Position numbers and translations under genes: made by a program. A stretch of 64,000 nt of DNA, from NCBI GenBank assembly GCA_022494885.1, contig JAGVSM010004988.1, positions 124,001-188,000 of the forward strand, read 5' to 3'. Source of the stretch: Micrasema longulum (Eukaryota > Arthropoda > Insecta > Trichoptera > Brachycentridae). This document shows, in pieces, positions 10,985 to 22,588 of the stretch. Numbering within the stretch: position 1 is the first letter of the stretch; every line of letters starts with the position of its first letter. The notes beneath the pieces are model-generated. The model worked only from the letters and a program-made list of their open reading frames with translations. It was not told the DNA's origin and ran no database searches.

Positions 10985-12978
10985 AAATGTCCCTTTGAAT
11001 CTCTTTAATTAGTCCTCGGTGCTTTAGAGAAAATATTGTAAATATGAAAACAATGCTGCAGTTCTGGACACTTGTCCTAGAATTTAAATTACTCGTTTAA
11101 AAAAAAACGAGCATTTTCCCCAATTTAGAGTGGCGGGATATATTTATTCCTTTAGCCTCGATTGCTGTCTCGAGCTTCAAAGTGTACATCGGATACATTG
11201 TTGTTCTGTTTGGAGAGCAAGGATAGCCCGAACCATCAAAGCTGTCGTAAAATTTCTACTGTCAGTTTTCTCCTGAGAAAACAAATTATATATTCAAAGG
11301 TAAAATTCGTAAATAATGAATTTTTGTATAGGTGCATCAAGTTGTACCGGCAGTGAGGCTGGTTAAACATAATTTTACGAGTTGACCTAAGTTCTGTCCG
11401 GTTTCTTCCAAATTTAAAAATGAGCACCAAAAATAAAACTAAATGATCAAAGCAAAAAATACTCGTTTTGTACTTACGCAGATCTTTATTTTTCTTTTGT
11501 TTATCCAAATAATAAGCGATTTTATGTTTATTATCCGGAATAAAGACGTCGACAATATTTTTATCATAATTAATTTTAAAAAGCGTTTTTGTAAACACGA
11601 AAGGATTTATTATTTTTACTCGAAACAAAAATTCATCAAATTAATTTAATCGGGTATTTAAATTATGTTTTGCAAACCTACCCTAGGGTTTGAATTAAAA
11701 AAATATAAATGCATTGAAAAACGATATCTTGATTGTTTAAGCTTAAAATAACTCTAACCAGCTACTAGATATCCTCCTAGAAACCTGACCGTCCTCACGA
11801 AAGTGCTCTGTGTTGTTGCCCTCCTCCGGCTCACTGGGAACTGGGAACTGAGAACTAGGACCCTCCCTTCCCACTTCCCACTGCTGGCACTGATGGCATA
11901 ATAATTACCTTTGCGAATTCGTTCATAATTATTATTTTATTCAACTGTTTAAAGTACTTGCTAATTTTAAAACAATTTCTTTATAGAAATTCACTGAAAA
12001 GGCCGAAAGAATCTAAATTCGGCCCCTAATGAACCATTAAAGCTCGCTAACTTAAAATGAATATCAAAAACATATTGATATATTTAACACTCCATACAAT
12101 ATGTACCGAAGAGAATTAATGGGCTTGATTCATGCTCTTCATTCACAATTCATTAAATCATTAAATCAAATGCAACTTTCCACTCTTACTTTCCTTCAAT
12201 CATCCTTTACCACTCCTTATCAATTTCCTTCTTTTCCTTTCCACTATCTCCTTGATTTGTCCATATTTATCTTATTTTAATACATAGTATATTTATTATT
12301 TTTATAGTTTAAACTTTAAGCCGTCTTCGCTTTATTACAGTATTATTTAGTGAATACATATAATTGGATGGCAGGCCCTACTATGTATACATTTTATGTT
12401 TTAAAAAAAATAAATTAATTTAACCTGTACATCTGTTTGTATTCGAAATAAATAAAATATCTACGCTGGAAAGGAAAAAGTTACCAAGCGACATGTAGCA
12501 ATTTTACGGAAGAGCCAATTATTATTATTTTAAATTAATACTGAATCTTGTATTTTAAATATTTATTTAAATTATGTAGGAATCACGCCAAAATAATACG
12601 TATGAATGAGATTTTTTTGTAAAAAAAAAAACATTTTTCATTCTAAATTCAAAAATCTCAACAACTCGAGAAGAATGCTGAGGTGAAAATATTCTCCTTA
12701 AAGATTAAAGGATCGTGTTACTTAAGGCTGTAGTCTGGTAAAACGCACGCAAAATGAGGAAATTATACGATTTTACCATTTTAAAACGAATGTTTTTTTT
12801 AATCGCGCAATAATAAAAAAATAAAAACACATCAATTGGATGAAAGCAATACTTTTTAAAGATATTTCTGTTTAAAAAATATACTTAAAAGTTTTATGTA
12901 ACTAAAATAGAATTACTTTTAGACCGGCAGATTACGCAATTTCAAATTTAGACTAAACTTAGGTATCTGGGATTTCAA
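10985..12978. other. Unassigned non-coding DNA
   Basis: Overlapping plus- and minus-strand frames at 11162-11649 are AT-driven and I leave them uncalled. GGGAACTGGGAACTGAGAAC (about 11837-11856) is a short tandem. A pyrimidine-rich TTTCCTTC stretch (about 12175-12260) followed by an AATAAATAAA end (about 12448) looks like an old plus-strand non-LTR 3' UTR, but I have no protein evidence for it. Confidence 0.3.
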
Positions 12979-13105
12979 CAGGCGCAGTCGGTTAGACGGC
13001 TAACTGTGAAACTGGCGTCGCGGGTTCGATTCCCGCCAGTTGCAAGAAAAAAATCCAAGTAAGATTTTTTTCACATTTGGTCTGGGTGTGGTCGTACTTG
13101 CAATA
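12979..13105 (+). mobile_element. tRNA-derived SINE, family A, copy 1
   Basis: The head (12979-13045) is strongly tRNA-like. GGCGCAGTCGGTTAGACGG sits in the A-box/D-arm position and CGGGTTCGATTCCCGCC forms an intact T-arm with its B box. The anticodon-loop region reads CTGTGAA. After the tRNA part comes CAAGAAAAAAATCCAAGTAAGATTT and then a TCTGGGTGTG-like stretch, both shared with the copy at 38739. The shared non-tRNA tail shows that it is a SINE. It is not a functional tRNA because no matching acceptor stem is present. Confidence 0.75.
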
Positions 13106-14556
13106 CAAAAGAATAATATGAAACAAATATAAATTCTTATTATATAAAGAAGGCAGTTAACAAAAAACCACTTGACATATTGTATCAATTGCAAGGAAAT
13201 ATGTATTCGTGGCAGCTTCACTATTTACCAAAGTACCTCTTCCCAAGCTACAATGCTACATAATGGGCACGAATTATTTCCCACTTTCCGAGTATGTTTA
13301 CTAGAATCTACTCTTTATCTTCGCATATCGTTTGATCGAAAATAAATCTTCATGTATATTATATTGTAAGGAGAGGATGTATCGTCTGAATCTAAAAGAC
13401 GTTAAATTATCACGGCAACGAAATTGGAAATTATTTTTGTTCTGGCGTTGTTGAAGTTATTTAGATGAAGTCGTTAAATGTATGAAGTTTATCACATTAT
13501 TTTAGTATCCAACACCCTAAATCTGCGAGACTTAGAATGAACGACAGCAATAAAATATATATTTTTTATGGATTAAATCTTAAACAAGTCAAATCTCAAG
13601 CCAAATTTGGCCAATTTTTATGTTTTTATTTTTCGTATTCGTTTGATAGAGCAACGTGTGTTTTTTTGTATATCTTAATGTATTTGGAATCAAACATGTT
13701 TATCCCTTAATTACTATCCAAAAATATTACGTCTTCGCTATGTATGGGTCAATTTGTTAGTAAAGTAGAAGTATACACAAAATTCCAGACTCATTTAAAA
13801 TATTGTTCATTTTACGATAGGAAAGAATACTAATAAAGTGTACAATTAGATGAGAACATTATAAAATACTGTGAACGACGTTAAATCTGACATGGTCGTA
13901 CCATACTGCTGATTACATACATTTTTTTAAATTTAAATTTTCTTGTATTCTGAAATAAAATAGTTAATGAACAGGAAAAACAGTAATCGTTAAATAATAT
14001 ATACATAAAACAAAAAAAAAACCGACGATCATTTATTATGCGATATATTAGTGCAAAAAACCACTCCTACCGACACATTTTTTTCATTTTATCTAAATAT
14101 AATAACAATATATATCTATACATATTACACAGTTGTTTTATACATTGTTCTATATAACTTTGCGATTTTAATACTTAACATACTTAAGTAAAAAAATAAT
14201 AATTTTTAAATAATAAAAATAAAGATAACGCGGTATATTCGAAATAGCAAAAATCATAAATCATTGATTTGTTGGTATTGTTGCAATATATATTGAATGC
14301 CCTAGGTATAATACTAACCGTCTCCTGATTAGGGGTTCTCAACCGCTTTAAAAATAAAATATAAAAATAAACAAAATAATAAACCTTTTAAAAAAATAAA
14401 TATTAAAAATTAATAAGAACCAATTTAAAATTAAAAAAACCGTAAAAAACAAATATCTGGTCTTACGTTTATAAATATTTTTGACGTGTATTTATTTCTA
14501 CATTTCTTTTTCTCTTTTTACAAATAAACATAAATACTTAAACAGCAGTTAGAATC
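13106..14556. other. AT-rich non-coding DNA, nothing firm
   Basis: No gene is seen. AGGGGTTCTCAACCGCTTT at about 14331-14349 resembles a hAT terminal repeat, but no partner end was found. The A-rich DNA at 14345-14460 may be the 3' UTR of the minus-strand non-LTR tail that starts at 14557. Confidence 0.3.
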
Positions 14557-15066
14557 CTAAACTATTTCTTTAATAGCAAGTTTAAACTTCATTTGGCTAA
14601 TGTGAAAAATGTCAATACAACTGATCTGGTTCGCTAGACTGTGTGATCTTGGAATAGGTGAATCAATAGCATAATTAGTAGCAGCAATATCTATATGAAA
14701 TGGCACATTATGTCTAGTAGTCCTAACAGGTATTCGGAATTGAATCATATTTAGCAAGTCAGGAGAGTCCAACATGCCGTTTATTATCTTAAAGAGAAAC
14801 ATTAAATCACCCAGTTTCCGTCTTCTGGATAAACTTTCCAAATCAAGTGTATTCATTAAGAATTCATAGTTTAAAGATTCAATAGAAATAGATAGCTTGT
14901 AATTGAAAAACGTAAAAATTTTCTCTGCACTCTCAAGTTTTAACGAATGAACTCCGTATTTCTCATCACTCATCACTATTTCATTTAGCAAGCCACTGTT
15001 GAATTTGTTTACTTTGACGAGTTTCCATTTGACCAACGTACATACTACATAATATATAAGGGTCAA
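14557..15066 (-). pseudogene. Non-LTR retrotransposon RT C-terminal fragment
   Basis: The 169-codon frame ends with a region related to the C-terminus of CR1/jockey-like ORF2. It has a double-arginine block, then FKIINGMLDSPDLLNMIQF, then NYAIDSPIPRSHSLAN. The same order (NGIIDVSSLLGQVKF, then NYGLNSPMTRL) occurs in the 37011 fragment, so the two are distant relatives. The reverse-transcriptase catalytic core and the endonuclease are missing. The first 50 or so residues do not look like RT, which suggests rearrangement or divergence. It is a dead fragment. Confidence 0.6.
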
Positions 15067-18000
15067 AATGACCCAGACGCTTTTGTACGTGGATACTATT
15101 TATGGGTCAAATAATCTGACATGATCATAAACATGATTATTACAGAAACTGTAAAACAAACAGTCGCAATACATCCACCCGTTATTTATTATATATACGG
15201 CCCATGCCAATTAGAACAGTTACATGAAGAAACATGAATACCAGAAAATGAACAAAAATAACATAAAACTGTGTAGCAAATACAAACAAGGGCAATACAA
15301 TATCGGTATACAATATATTCATAAAAACAAAATACATAAAACTTCGAGCTAAACCGTGCCAATCCAACTTTATTTACTGTTTTAGTCGCGAAGAAATCTT
15401 CGAAAAGCCGGATGATCTATCCCAAAGAATTCCAAGATATTTATGTATAATATTTCCGTGATATTTTAAAGTGAATTAAAAATGATTGTCGACTAGGTAG
15501 ATTGGAAAATAAATTTAATTTAAATGTGCCATAGGTTAAAAACATTTATATTGTTAAGAAAGAACTAGTTTTTTTTTTATTGTTTTGTGGTAAACGTATT
15601 GCATAAATTTAGAAAAGTTACCTCGATCCAGATCGTACTTACGATTGTGTCGGACGGTATGTAAATCTCATTCTACGTCGTGGCGGGCGGCGCGACGGGC
15701 GCACTGCGGACAAATCCTACCCGTAGCAGCATCCGAAAATCGTTAGTGAATCGGCCATCTAACTTACTAGTCGCATACCGCATTCTCCGTACTCGACTAT
15801 CTGATACCGCATTCCCAATGTGTGCTGTGAGCTGTGAACCGGGTACACTGGTTCAAGGCGAAGCGAGTTTTTATATCCACGATCTTGATTCATTTCACTT
15901 TTTAATGCTATTCCAGTCTCCGGTGATGAATCGAGACACGTAGTACTACATATAGCCTTGCAGATATTATGCTTTTCAGTGAAAACGGAATTTTAAGTGC
16001 TCATTCTCGCTGCACATTCCTCGCACTTCTTCCCGTTTGAACAATTTCGATTGAAAACAAATGCATATTCAAATCACAAATACTATTATTATATAATTTT
16101 GTTTTGCCTATCGAAAGTGTAAAATATCTTTCCTTTTACATTATTATTTTTTTTAAATTGATAATCGCGATAGTCTAATGTTTGATTTACAATTTAAGCG
16201 AACTATTTTAGTTTTAGTTAAACGCTTCAAATTTTATTGCTCGTTTTACAGATTTATTATCTTATTCAAAACAAACATTTATTGGTGTAATCACTGAGGC
16301 ATCAATAAATCATCGAACATAAATAGGTAATCACTTTGGCTTTGGTCTTAAGAATCACGCTAAATATAAAATAAAGGCCGCAAACTTAAGCCTAAATATA
16401 GTAAATTTTAAGGCAGGCTCATTAAATGAAGATTACCAAGTTGAATAAATACTTCGTTTGGAGCTTTTTATCGTGACATTCGAATCGTAGGAGACAACGA
16501 GCCATTCTGTGTTTTTTTTTGACAAATTAAAATGGAAGATAGTGGAAACAATTCTTTTAGACTTCAAGGAAAATGTTTTTTTGTATTCTTCTACAGAAAT
16601 TCTAAAAACTTATTCTCCTCGCTCAAATGTGCCTAGAAGCCCTAGAGTACCGTGTGAATGAAATAAAACTGTCTCAAGTCTCAACTAGCCGTATAGTCGT
16701 ATATTTATTTATTTATTTAACTCCTTGTTCAAATACCTTCAGTGGCTTCGCGTGTGCGTGCCTTATTGGCCAATACGAAAACACGTTTTTCTTTTCACTT
16801 CACCGAATATATTTTATTACATCTCTCCTTGAGAAAATGCTCCTACGGAACGAGGTGTTAGAAATGTGTAAGATTTCTCTAGCTACTATTACTACTAGCG
16901 ACTATTCGAATCATATTTCAATTCATTCGTATCGTATTTTTACTGTTAACCAATGGGTACAGTGCGTTCGAACGTTAAATAACCCCACGTTAATGTGTTA
17001 GTGCCTGTCGATGAACCGAGTAATTTCGTTTGTGTTAGTAGGACTCACCGTAATATTTTATTTAAAAAAGCTCTGTCACTACAGGTAGCATAGGGTTATT
17101 AAACGTTCAAACGCACTGTACTATTTCCTGTAAATTGAAAATTTCAACGTCATGAAGACTTAGACAGATATGGCTTGACCAAATCAAACAAATACTTGAA
17201 GATGGACATGTCATTTGTCAGAATAATCGGCGTGTGTGGATAGTAAAGATGTATGAAGGTAGAAAAAGCGAGGTCTGTATGCAATGTCAGAGTGGTGTGG
17301 CGTTCATCCTCTCTGCGTATACCTACGGGGAAACATCGTGATTGTTTGTTGTTGTTAAAAATTCGTCTTTTAATTATGAAAGAGGTTTTTAAATGTCAAA
17401 TTTGACGTAACACTATTTTTTTTAGTTAGTTCCTTAACACTAACGTAAAATAAAACTTAAATATTTATTTCAAACTGCAACTGCTGGGGCTTCCATTTTT
17501 TTACTGTTGAAATCTCTCTGTTTTTTTTATTTAGACCCGCATTGCTGCTCATTTGCATTGTTTTCACGAATTTAAAGATTAATTGCACTCGAGAAGTACA
17601 AGGCATTTTTTTCTATAAACTTATTCATTTATTTTGTGAACTTTCAGATTTTCCCGTTTTTCTTTAAATTTAAAAAATATTATTTCTCTAAAGTCAATTA
17701 AGTAAAAGACAAATAAAGATAGTAAAGAAGTAACAGCGCGTTTTAGCCCAACATCTACCCAATTGGTAAAATATTTCCTTTTTTGAGTGTGTATGATATT
17801 GAAATAATTTCTGGCTCGTAAATTATGCAATCCCCAACCAAACGTAGACACATCCTGTTACCCTTGTAAATAACACAGAATTCAGCATATTATATTAGAA
17901 ATATTATATAACATGAAAGAAAGCGGTTACTATTACTCTTTCCTTAGTTGTCGTGTTATTCCGGAAAAATCGCGAAAATAAAATAGCTTCACGCCTATCC

Positions 18001-18934
18001 TCCAAATCCACACGGCGCGGTAAAATTAAGTTGGATTAGCATTATTTCTTATATATTGTTAGGGCGTTAGCCTGCCACTAAATAAATAAAATGTGAATAA
18101 AGCATGTATACATTTATTTTATTTTTGTATTTATTACATTATATATTATGGTTAGTAAAGATTTATTATCATTATTAATAATAAATATCAATTCCTATGT
18201 TATTTTTATCGTGCCGCGTGGATTTTTACCGTCGTCTGTAGCCTTATCACAAATAACTATCGACGTGATAACAATTTCTCACCTTGGTTGTTTATCGTAT
18301 TCGCGATCACAATGGAACATCCGTGAACACCTAATATTAAATGACAAAATATTTACGTTTCGCGACGCATAATCCTGCTGCGTAAATAATTTCCAATTTG
18401 AATTTCCAGGTGTAAATATGGTAAATATTCCAAAACTGACATTATTATTTATCATGCTATTTATTGCATATAGCCAGCGGTTGACAAGCCAAATGTCAAG
18501 AAAAGCAGTCGCCATCGTAATGGTATTTTAATTTTAACTTTTTTGTCTTAGATACTTCTTACTATTTTGCAAATGCAATATATTGTTTTTTTTAAAGGAA
18601 TCGCCGATTTTTCGCCAGTGAACTGTATTTATTTACGAGGAAAACAAAAAAAACAAACCTACACGAGCGTTGACTTAGAGATTACACACGCGTTAACTTA
18701 TGACTGCGATAACTTAATCATGTTCATTGTGATCGCACAAATGCTTAACATGTTTTTAAGCACGTCGATAGTTATTTGTGATTGAGCTACTGAAATGGGC
18801 CTGCGGATATTTGTGCCCACAACCAGAGCTTGAAGTTTTCGAAAAAGTCGATTTTTTGCTCTAAGCCGGCTGTCATTTCGAATTTGAGTAAGTAAATTAG
18901 TCCAATTAAATTTTATAATTTTTATTTTTTATTT
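15067..18934. other. Long non-coding stretch, no gene supported
   Basis: I see only AT-rich DNA with a modest GC-richer patch at about 15640-15860. Open frames at 15680-15943, 16627-17001 and 17621-17851 have no recognisable domain or splice context, and I treat them as chance frames. No repeat family from elsewhere in the window was matched here. Confidence 0.35.
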
Positions 18935-19620
18935 TTTATTTATTAATAAAACATATAAGACATGAATATCATGATATTATATTCCCAGGAGTTGTACGAG
19001 AAAACTCATTTGGGACGGTACATAAAAAAAATAGTACATTTCTTGTAACAATACATAGTATACATTTAAACAATAAAAATTTAAACAAATTTTAACAATC
19101 TATGAACTTAATATTAAAAAAGGAAAGAAAACATTTAAAAAATCTGTGAACTTAATATTAAAGAAGAAAATAAAAACATTCGAACAATCTGTGAACTTAA
19201 TATTAAAAAAGAAAAGAAAAACATTTAAACATTCTGTGAAATTAATATTAAAAAAGAAAATAAAAACATTTAAACATTCTGTGAACTTAATATTAAAAAA
19301 AGAAAAGAAAAACATTTAAACCTAAAACACAATATATAGACTATTCACAGAAACTGAGCTAAAACTATCACTTTCAAAAAGATTCAAGAAATAGGTCTTC
19401 ATTTCTGGTCTTTGAGATTTACCACTCGACATTTCATTTTTAAGGTCATCAGGCAGTTTATTAAATTGTATACGACCAATGTATTCCAGAGACCTTTTGC
19501 CGAACTTCGTGGAACAAAATTTAGAAATGTGAAGATTTTTTGCATGTCGTGCATTAAATCTTATGAAATAAGCATCTAAGGGCGCGAGTTGCACTTTGTT
19601 TTGTAATAAATGGGTAGCAT
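18935..19620 (-). pseudogene. Non-LTR retrotransposon tail A with minisatellite 3' UTR
   Basis: On the minus strand, 19322-19594 encodes the last part of a non-LTR ORF2. It has STKFGKRSLEYIGRIQFNKLP near the middle and KTYFLNLFE near the end. The neighbouring copy at 20391 has STKFGTRSLQYIGFKKFNKLP at the same place, so the two belong to related families. After the stop comes a 45-bp tandem repeat (19084-19321), then a 3' UTR containing the complement of GAGAAAACTCATTTGGGACGGT. The 3' UTRs at about 19880 and 49150 share that word. The reverse transcriptase core is absent, so this is a truncated, inactive insertion. Confidence 0.65.
19084..19321. repeat. 45-bp minisatellite, about five units
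   Basis: Units read approximately AAACATTTAAACATTCTGTG, then AACTTAATATTAAAAAAG, then AAAAGAA, and are repeated about five times with few changes. Because 45 is a multiple of three, the minus strand stays open and gives a 15-residue repeat (core FTECLNVF). The low-complexity composition and the 3' UTR position argue against a protein. Confidence 0.85.
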
Positions 19621-19814
19621 TGTTTTAATGGGCCATTGTTTTCGTCAATATTAGTCAGGCGCTCGACGGAATCAGTTCCGCGGAGTGTAAACTTTTTGCA
19701 TTTTGGTAGTTTTAAAGCGTGTTCGAATTTGTAATGTAATTAAGTTATTTTTTTACTGACAATTTTTTTTTTTATCAATATAGATAACAAAATGTTCAGA
19801 CAGTGATTTTTTTT

Positions 19815-21158
19815 ATTTTTGTTTTTATTTTTATTATATTGAAAACATATTATACATAATTATATACAATATTCCCAAGGAGTTTTTTAAAAAAAAACTC
19901 ATTTAGGGACATACAGATAACAATTTTTTTAGAGACGTTTTTAAATTTTAAACTATAATATTATTTACAAAAGCAGAAAAATTAAAATTATGATATACTA
20001 CAAATTAAAAATGGTATGAAAAATACTTGAAAATAACAAAATAAACAGAATACTAGGCATGGAAATAAATTCAAAATAATGTTTACATTATGCAATCTGG
20101 GAAAGAAAATTGAAAAGTTTAAAAATTACATGTATGTATATATACATACTGAACTAGTACAAAATAAAATCATTTTTTTTAATTAACAAAATATGCGCAC
20201 ACCCAATACAGGTTAAATTTTTTTTATCAAAAACGTATTGAAATTATGTATACAAGCCAAAAAAAGTATATAAAAAGAAAAAAACACAAATGACATTTAA
20301 ATAGTATTAAAAATTACATATACAAGCAAAAACGGTAAAATATTAAAAGGTATATGTTCAAGATGCGCATTCTCTATAAACTAACATTATTTATTCAAAG
20401 TACTTCTGGAAAAAATAATTCTTCAATTCGCACGTCCTGTTTCTATATTTTGAAATAGGTACTTTAAATTTTTGTGGCAATTTATTAAATTTCTTGAAAC
20501 CTATGTATTGTAAAGATCTAGTACCAAACTTCGTAGACTTCACAGATCCAATATATATATTGTTTTTTGATCGAGTACTGTACCGATGGATGTCTCCAAT
20601 GAAAGCTGGCTTTATGTTACTGTGCATTGAGTCGAGAGTAGTATTAATGATAGTGTCAGTTATCTCGAAATAGGAAAGCATGCTAAAAGGCATGATTTTT
20701 GTTTCAAAATAAATGTCCCTTACATGAGTATCATACGGTAGGTGAAACACATTTCTGATCGCTCTATTCTGAATAATCTGCACCTCAGAAATTTTGCTCT
20801 TAGTTGCAAAACCCCAAACACAGCATAGGTATGATAAATGCGAATGGACCATAGAAAAATAGATTGCTCGAAGCAGCGAAACTGGAAGCATTCTCTGAAA
20901 TCTGTACAGTATTCCAGCTACAGGGACAATCTTTCCTTTCACGTGCTCAACATGTTCATTCCAAGTAAGCTGCGAGTCCACTAACAGTCCCAAGTACTTA
21001 GTGCTATTTTTTTTCTCCAGACGATCATCACCAATAAAGACATCAATAGATTCATTACTCTTGTTTCCAAATAGAAGGTAGTGAGTCTTTTTTGCATTCA
21101 AGCTCAATTTATTTAAACGCAGCCATTCCGCCAGATGTAAAACGTCACTTTCAAAAAA
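19815..21158 (-). pseudogene. Non-LTR retrotransposon tail B (RT thumb/C-terminus plus 3' UTR)
   Basis: The open frame 20391-21107 (238 codons, continuing in frame without ATG to about 21158) is the C-terminal third of a jockey/CR1-like ORF2. It carries LNAKKTHYLLFG, then KYLGLLVDSQLTWNEHV, then the YLCCVWG and IIQNRAIRNVF blocks that are typical downstream of the RT active site. The FADD catalytic box and the endonuclease lie upstream and are missing, so the insertion is 5'-truncated at about 21158. The 3' UTR (19815-20390) contains the AACTCATTTAGGGACATACAG word shared with tail A. The frame is otherwise intact, which suggests a fairly recent insertion. The exact clade is not determined. 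Confidence 0.8.
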
Positions 21159-21935
21159 GATAAAAGATAAACTTCAAACCTCGGTTGAGGGCCAAAAGTA
21201 GTATGGAATATTTTTTTAAATAATTTTTACGTTCAATGTGATTTAAAATGCAACTTTGTAGAACCCTTTCACATTGATGTCTAAAAAAATAAAAAACCTC
21301 ATACATCATCGGCCCACTCTAACGGACATTGCTTTGGATAATTTAATATGTTTATCCAAAAGGTTGAGCACTCTTGTGGAGCTATATACGAAAAGTGTCT
21401 CCGAGCAAACGTCGTACGTAAATGATATGTCATGTATTAAATATATTGAATTGCTATCTTTATAATGTCTTGTTTTTACTTTATACCCTTATTTCTGGCT
21501 ATCTCTAACAGTTGAGACTGACGGCGATGTTCCTTTCACTCGGCGAGTCTCTATACTCGTCCTAAAGCCCAAGGGTATCGAGTCTACGGTTAGATTTTTC
21601 TAATAGCAATGTCACCCAGTCTCCAGTCCGTACTCGTTGGTCTGCCGGTACTAGTTTGATATGAGGTAACGTAGTTTTTTCGTGTTCTCGTTCTGATACA
21701 TGTTACGTACACCAATCAGCGGCCGATGCGACTGGAACGCGCACCTTGATTCTGACTCGCATAACTGGATGCTTATGATAATGTATAATGTCATTGACAA
21801 CATCAACTATTACCTATATCTCCTTTTTTGTTAGATATTGGTCATTGGATACACTCGAAGAGTTAAAAATTGACAAAGATACTTCTTACTGCTAATAATA
21901 TTTATAACTTCTAATGTTAGTTAATATTAGTACAT
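21159..21935. other. Unassigned sequence
   Basis: This is mixed-composition DNA with no recognised gene or repeat. The 63-codon frame at 21274-21465 shows nothing I can identify. Confidence 0.35.
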
Positions 21936-21995
21936 GACCACTTACCGGCTTTTCATATCTACCGATTTCGAGACGTACCCGTCTCTTCGTCAGGA
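21936..21995 (-). ncRNA. Penelope-like terminal motif, hammerhead-ribozyme-like (copy 1)
   Basis: Read on the minus strand, the order is CTGACGA (21987-21993), one extra A, a perfect 6-bp hairpin GAGACG-GGTA-CGTCTC (21970-21985), GAAA (21966-21969), and a 3-bp hairpin AUC-GGUA-GAU. CUGANGA, stem II, GAAA, short stem III is the layout of the minimal type I hammerheads known from Penelope-like retroelements. Two things do not fit. The extra A sits at the base of stem II, and I see no good stem I. A second copy lies at 55753-55814. It may be a decayed ribozyme or simply the conserved terminus of a repeat. Confidence 0.35.
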
Positions 21996-22012
21996 TAATG
22001 ATTTGATTTTAA

Positions 22013-22069
22013 GGCTGTACTTGCCGATATTATTATATATAAAATATAATAATATCGGCAAGTACAGCC
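22013..22069. repeat. Perfect 25-bp inverted repeat with 7-bp spacer
   Basis: The left arm 22013-22037 starts GGCTGTACTTGCCGATATTA. The right arm 22045-22069 is its exact reverse complement. The spacer is TATAAAA. Perfect arms of this length imply a recent origin. It sits 18 bp from the hammerhead-like motif. Confidence 0.9.
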
Positions 22070-22226
22070 AGTATATATAAAATATTATTGTTTAAAGCAT
22101 TTACTATGTTAGTGGTTATATACTAATATTTTTAGTTAAAATGTTAGACCACAAAGTTAATGCTTTTAACATAAATAATAACTTTATATAGCTATATTAT
22201 GCTATCGCATTTTCCTGAATTGATTG

Positions 22227-22588
22227 CAATAAGGGAGTTCAGTGTCTTTTTAAAAAAAAAATTGTTTGTTAATAGACTATTAAACTAAGCCAAAAATTTT
22301 CCATTTTATTTTTACATATCGTAATATCAGCGCTATGATTTTTCAAAGTTTTGTATTTCTGAAATAACTCCGTGTGTGATGTCAGAGGTTCTACTCTGTC
22401 AGTTCTTCCGATTGGTCCGTTTACGGTAAGCAAACCGGATATCATTCGCAGCTCTCATATGAACCAGTGGCGTCGTTCAAAGTAGTGTAACTCGTAACTT
22501 TGCCGTACAATTTAATGCTCTATTTTTTACCGCGCGCAAGAAAACATTTTTTGTATCTAATTTCCCTTAGGGCTGAAGTTCCTCATTG
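22227..22588 (-). mobile_element. CAATGAGG MITE family, copy 3 (reverse)
   Basis: The ends are CAATAAGGGAGTTCAG and CTGAAGTTCCTCATTG. The interior is the reverse complement of the 4787 and 8959 copies, including AATTTTTACCGCGCGC-type sequence and the complement of the CRE word, here degraded to TGATGTCAGAGG. The plus-strand frame at 22500-22754 begins inside it and is not a gene. Confidence 0.75.

Noticed and set aside
12979..13045. Functional tRNA gene
   Set aside because: It has a good T-arm but no pairing acceptor stem, and the flanking tail is shared with the 38739 copy, so it is a SINE head.
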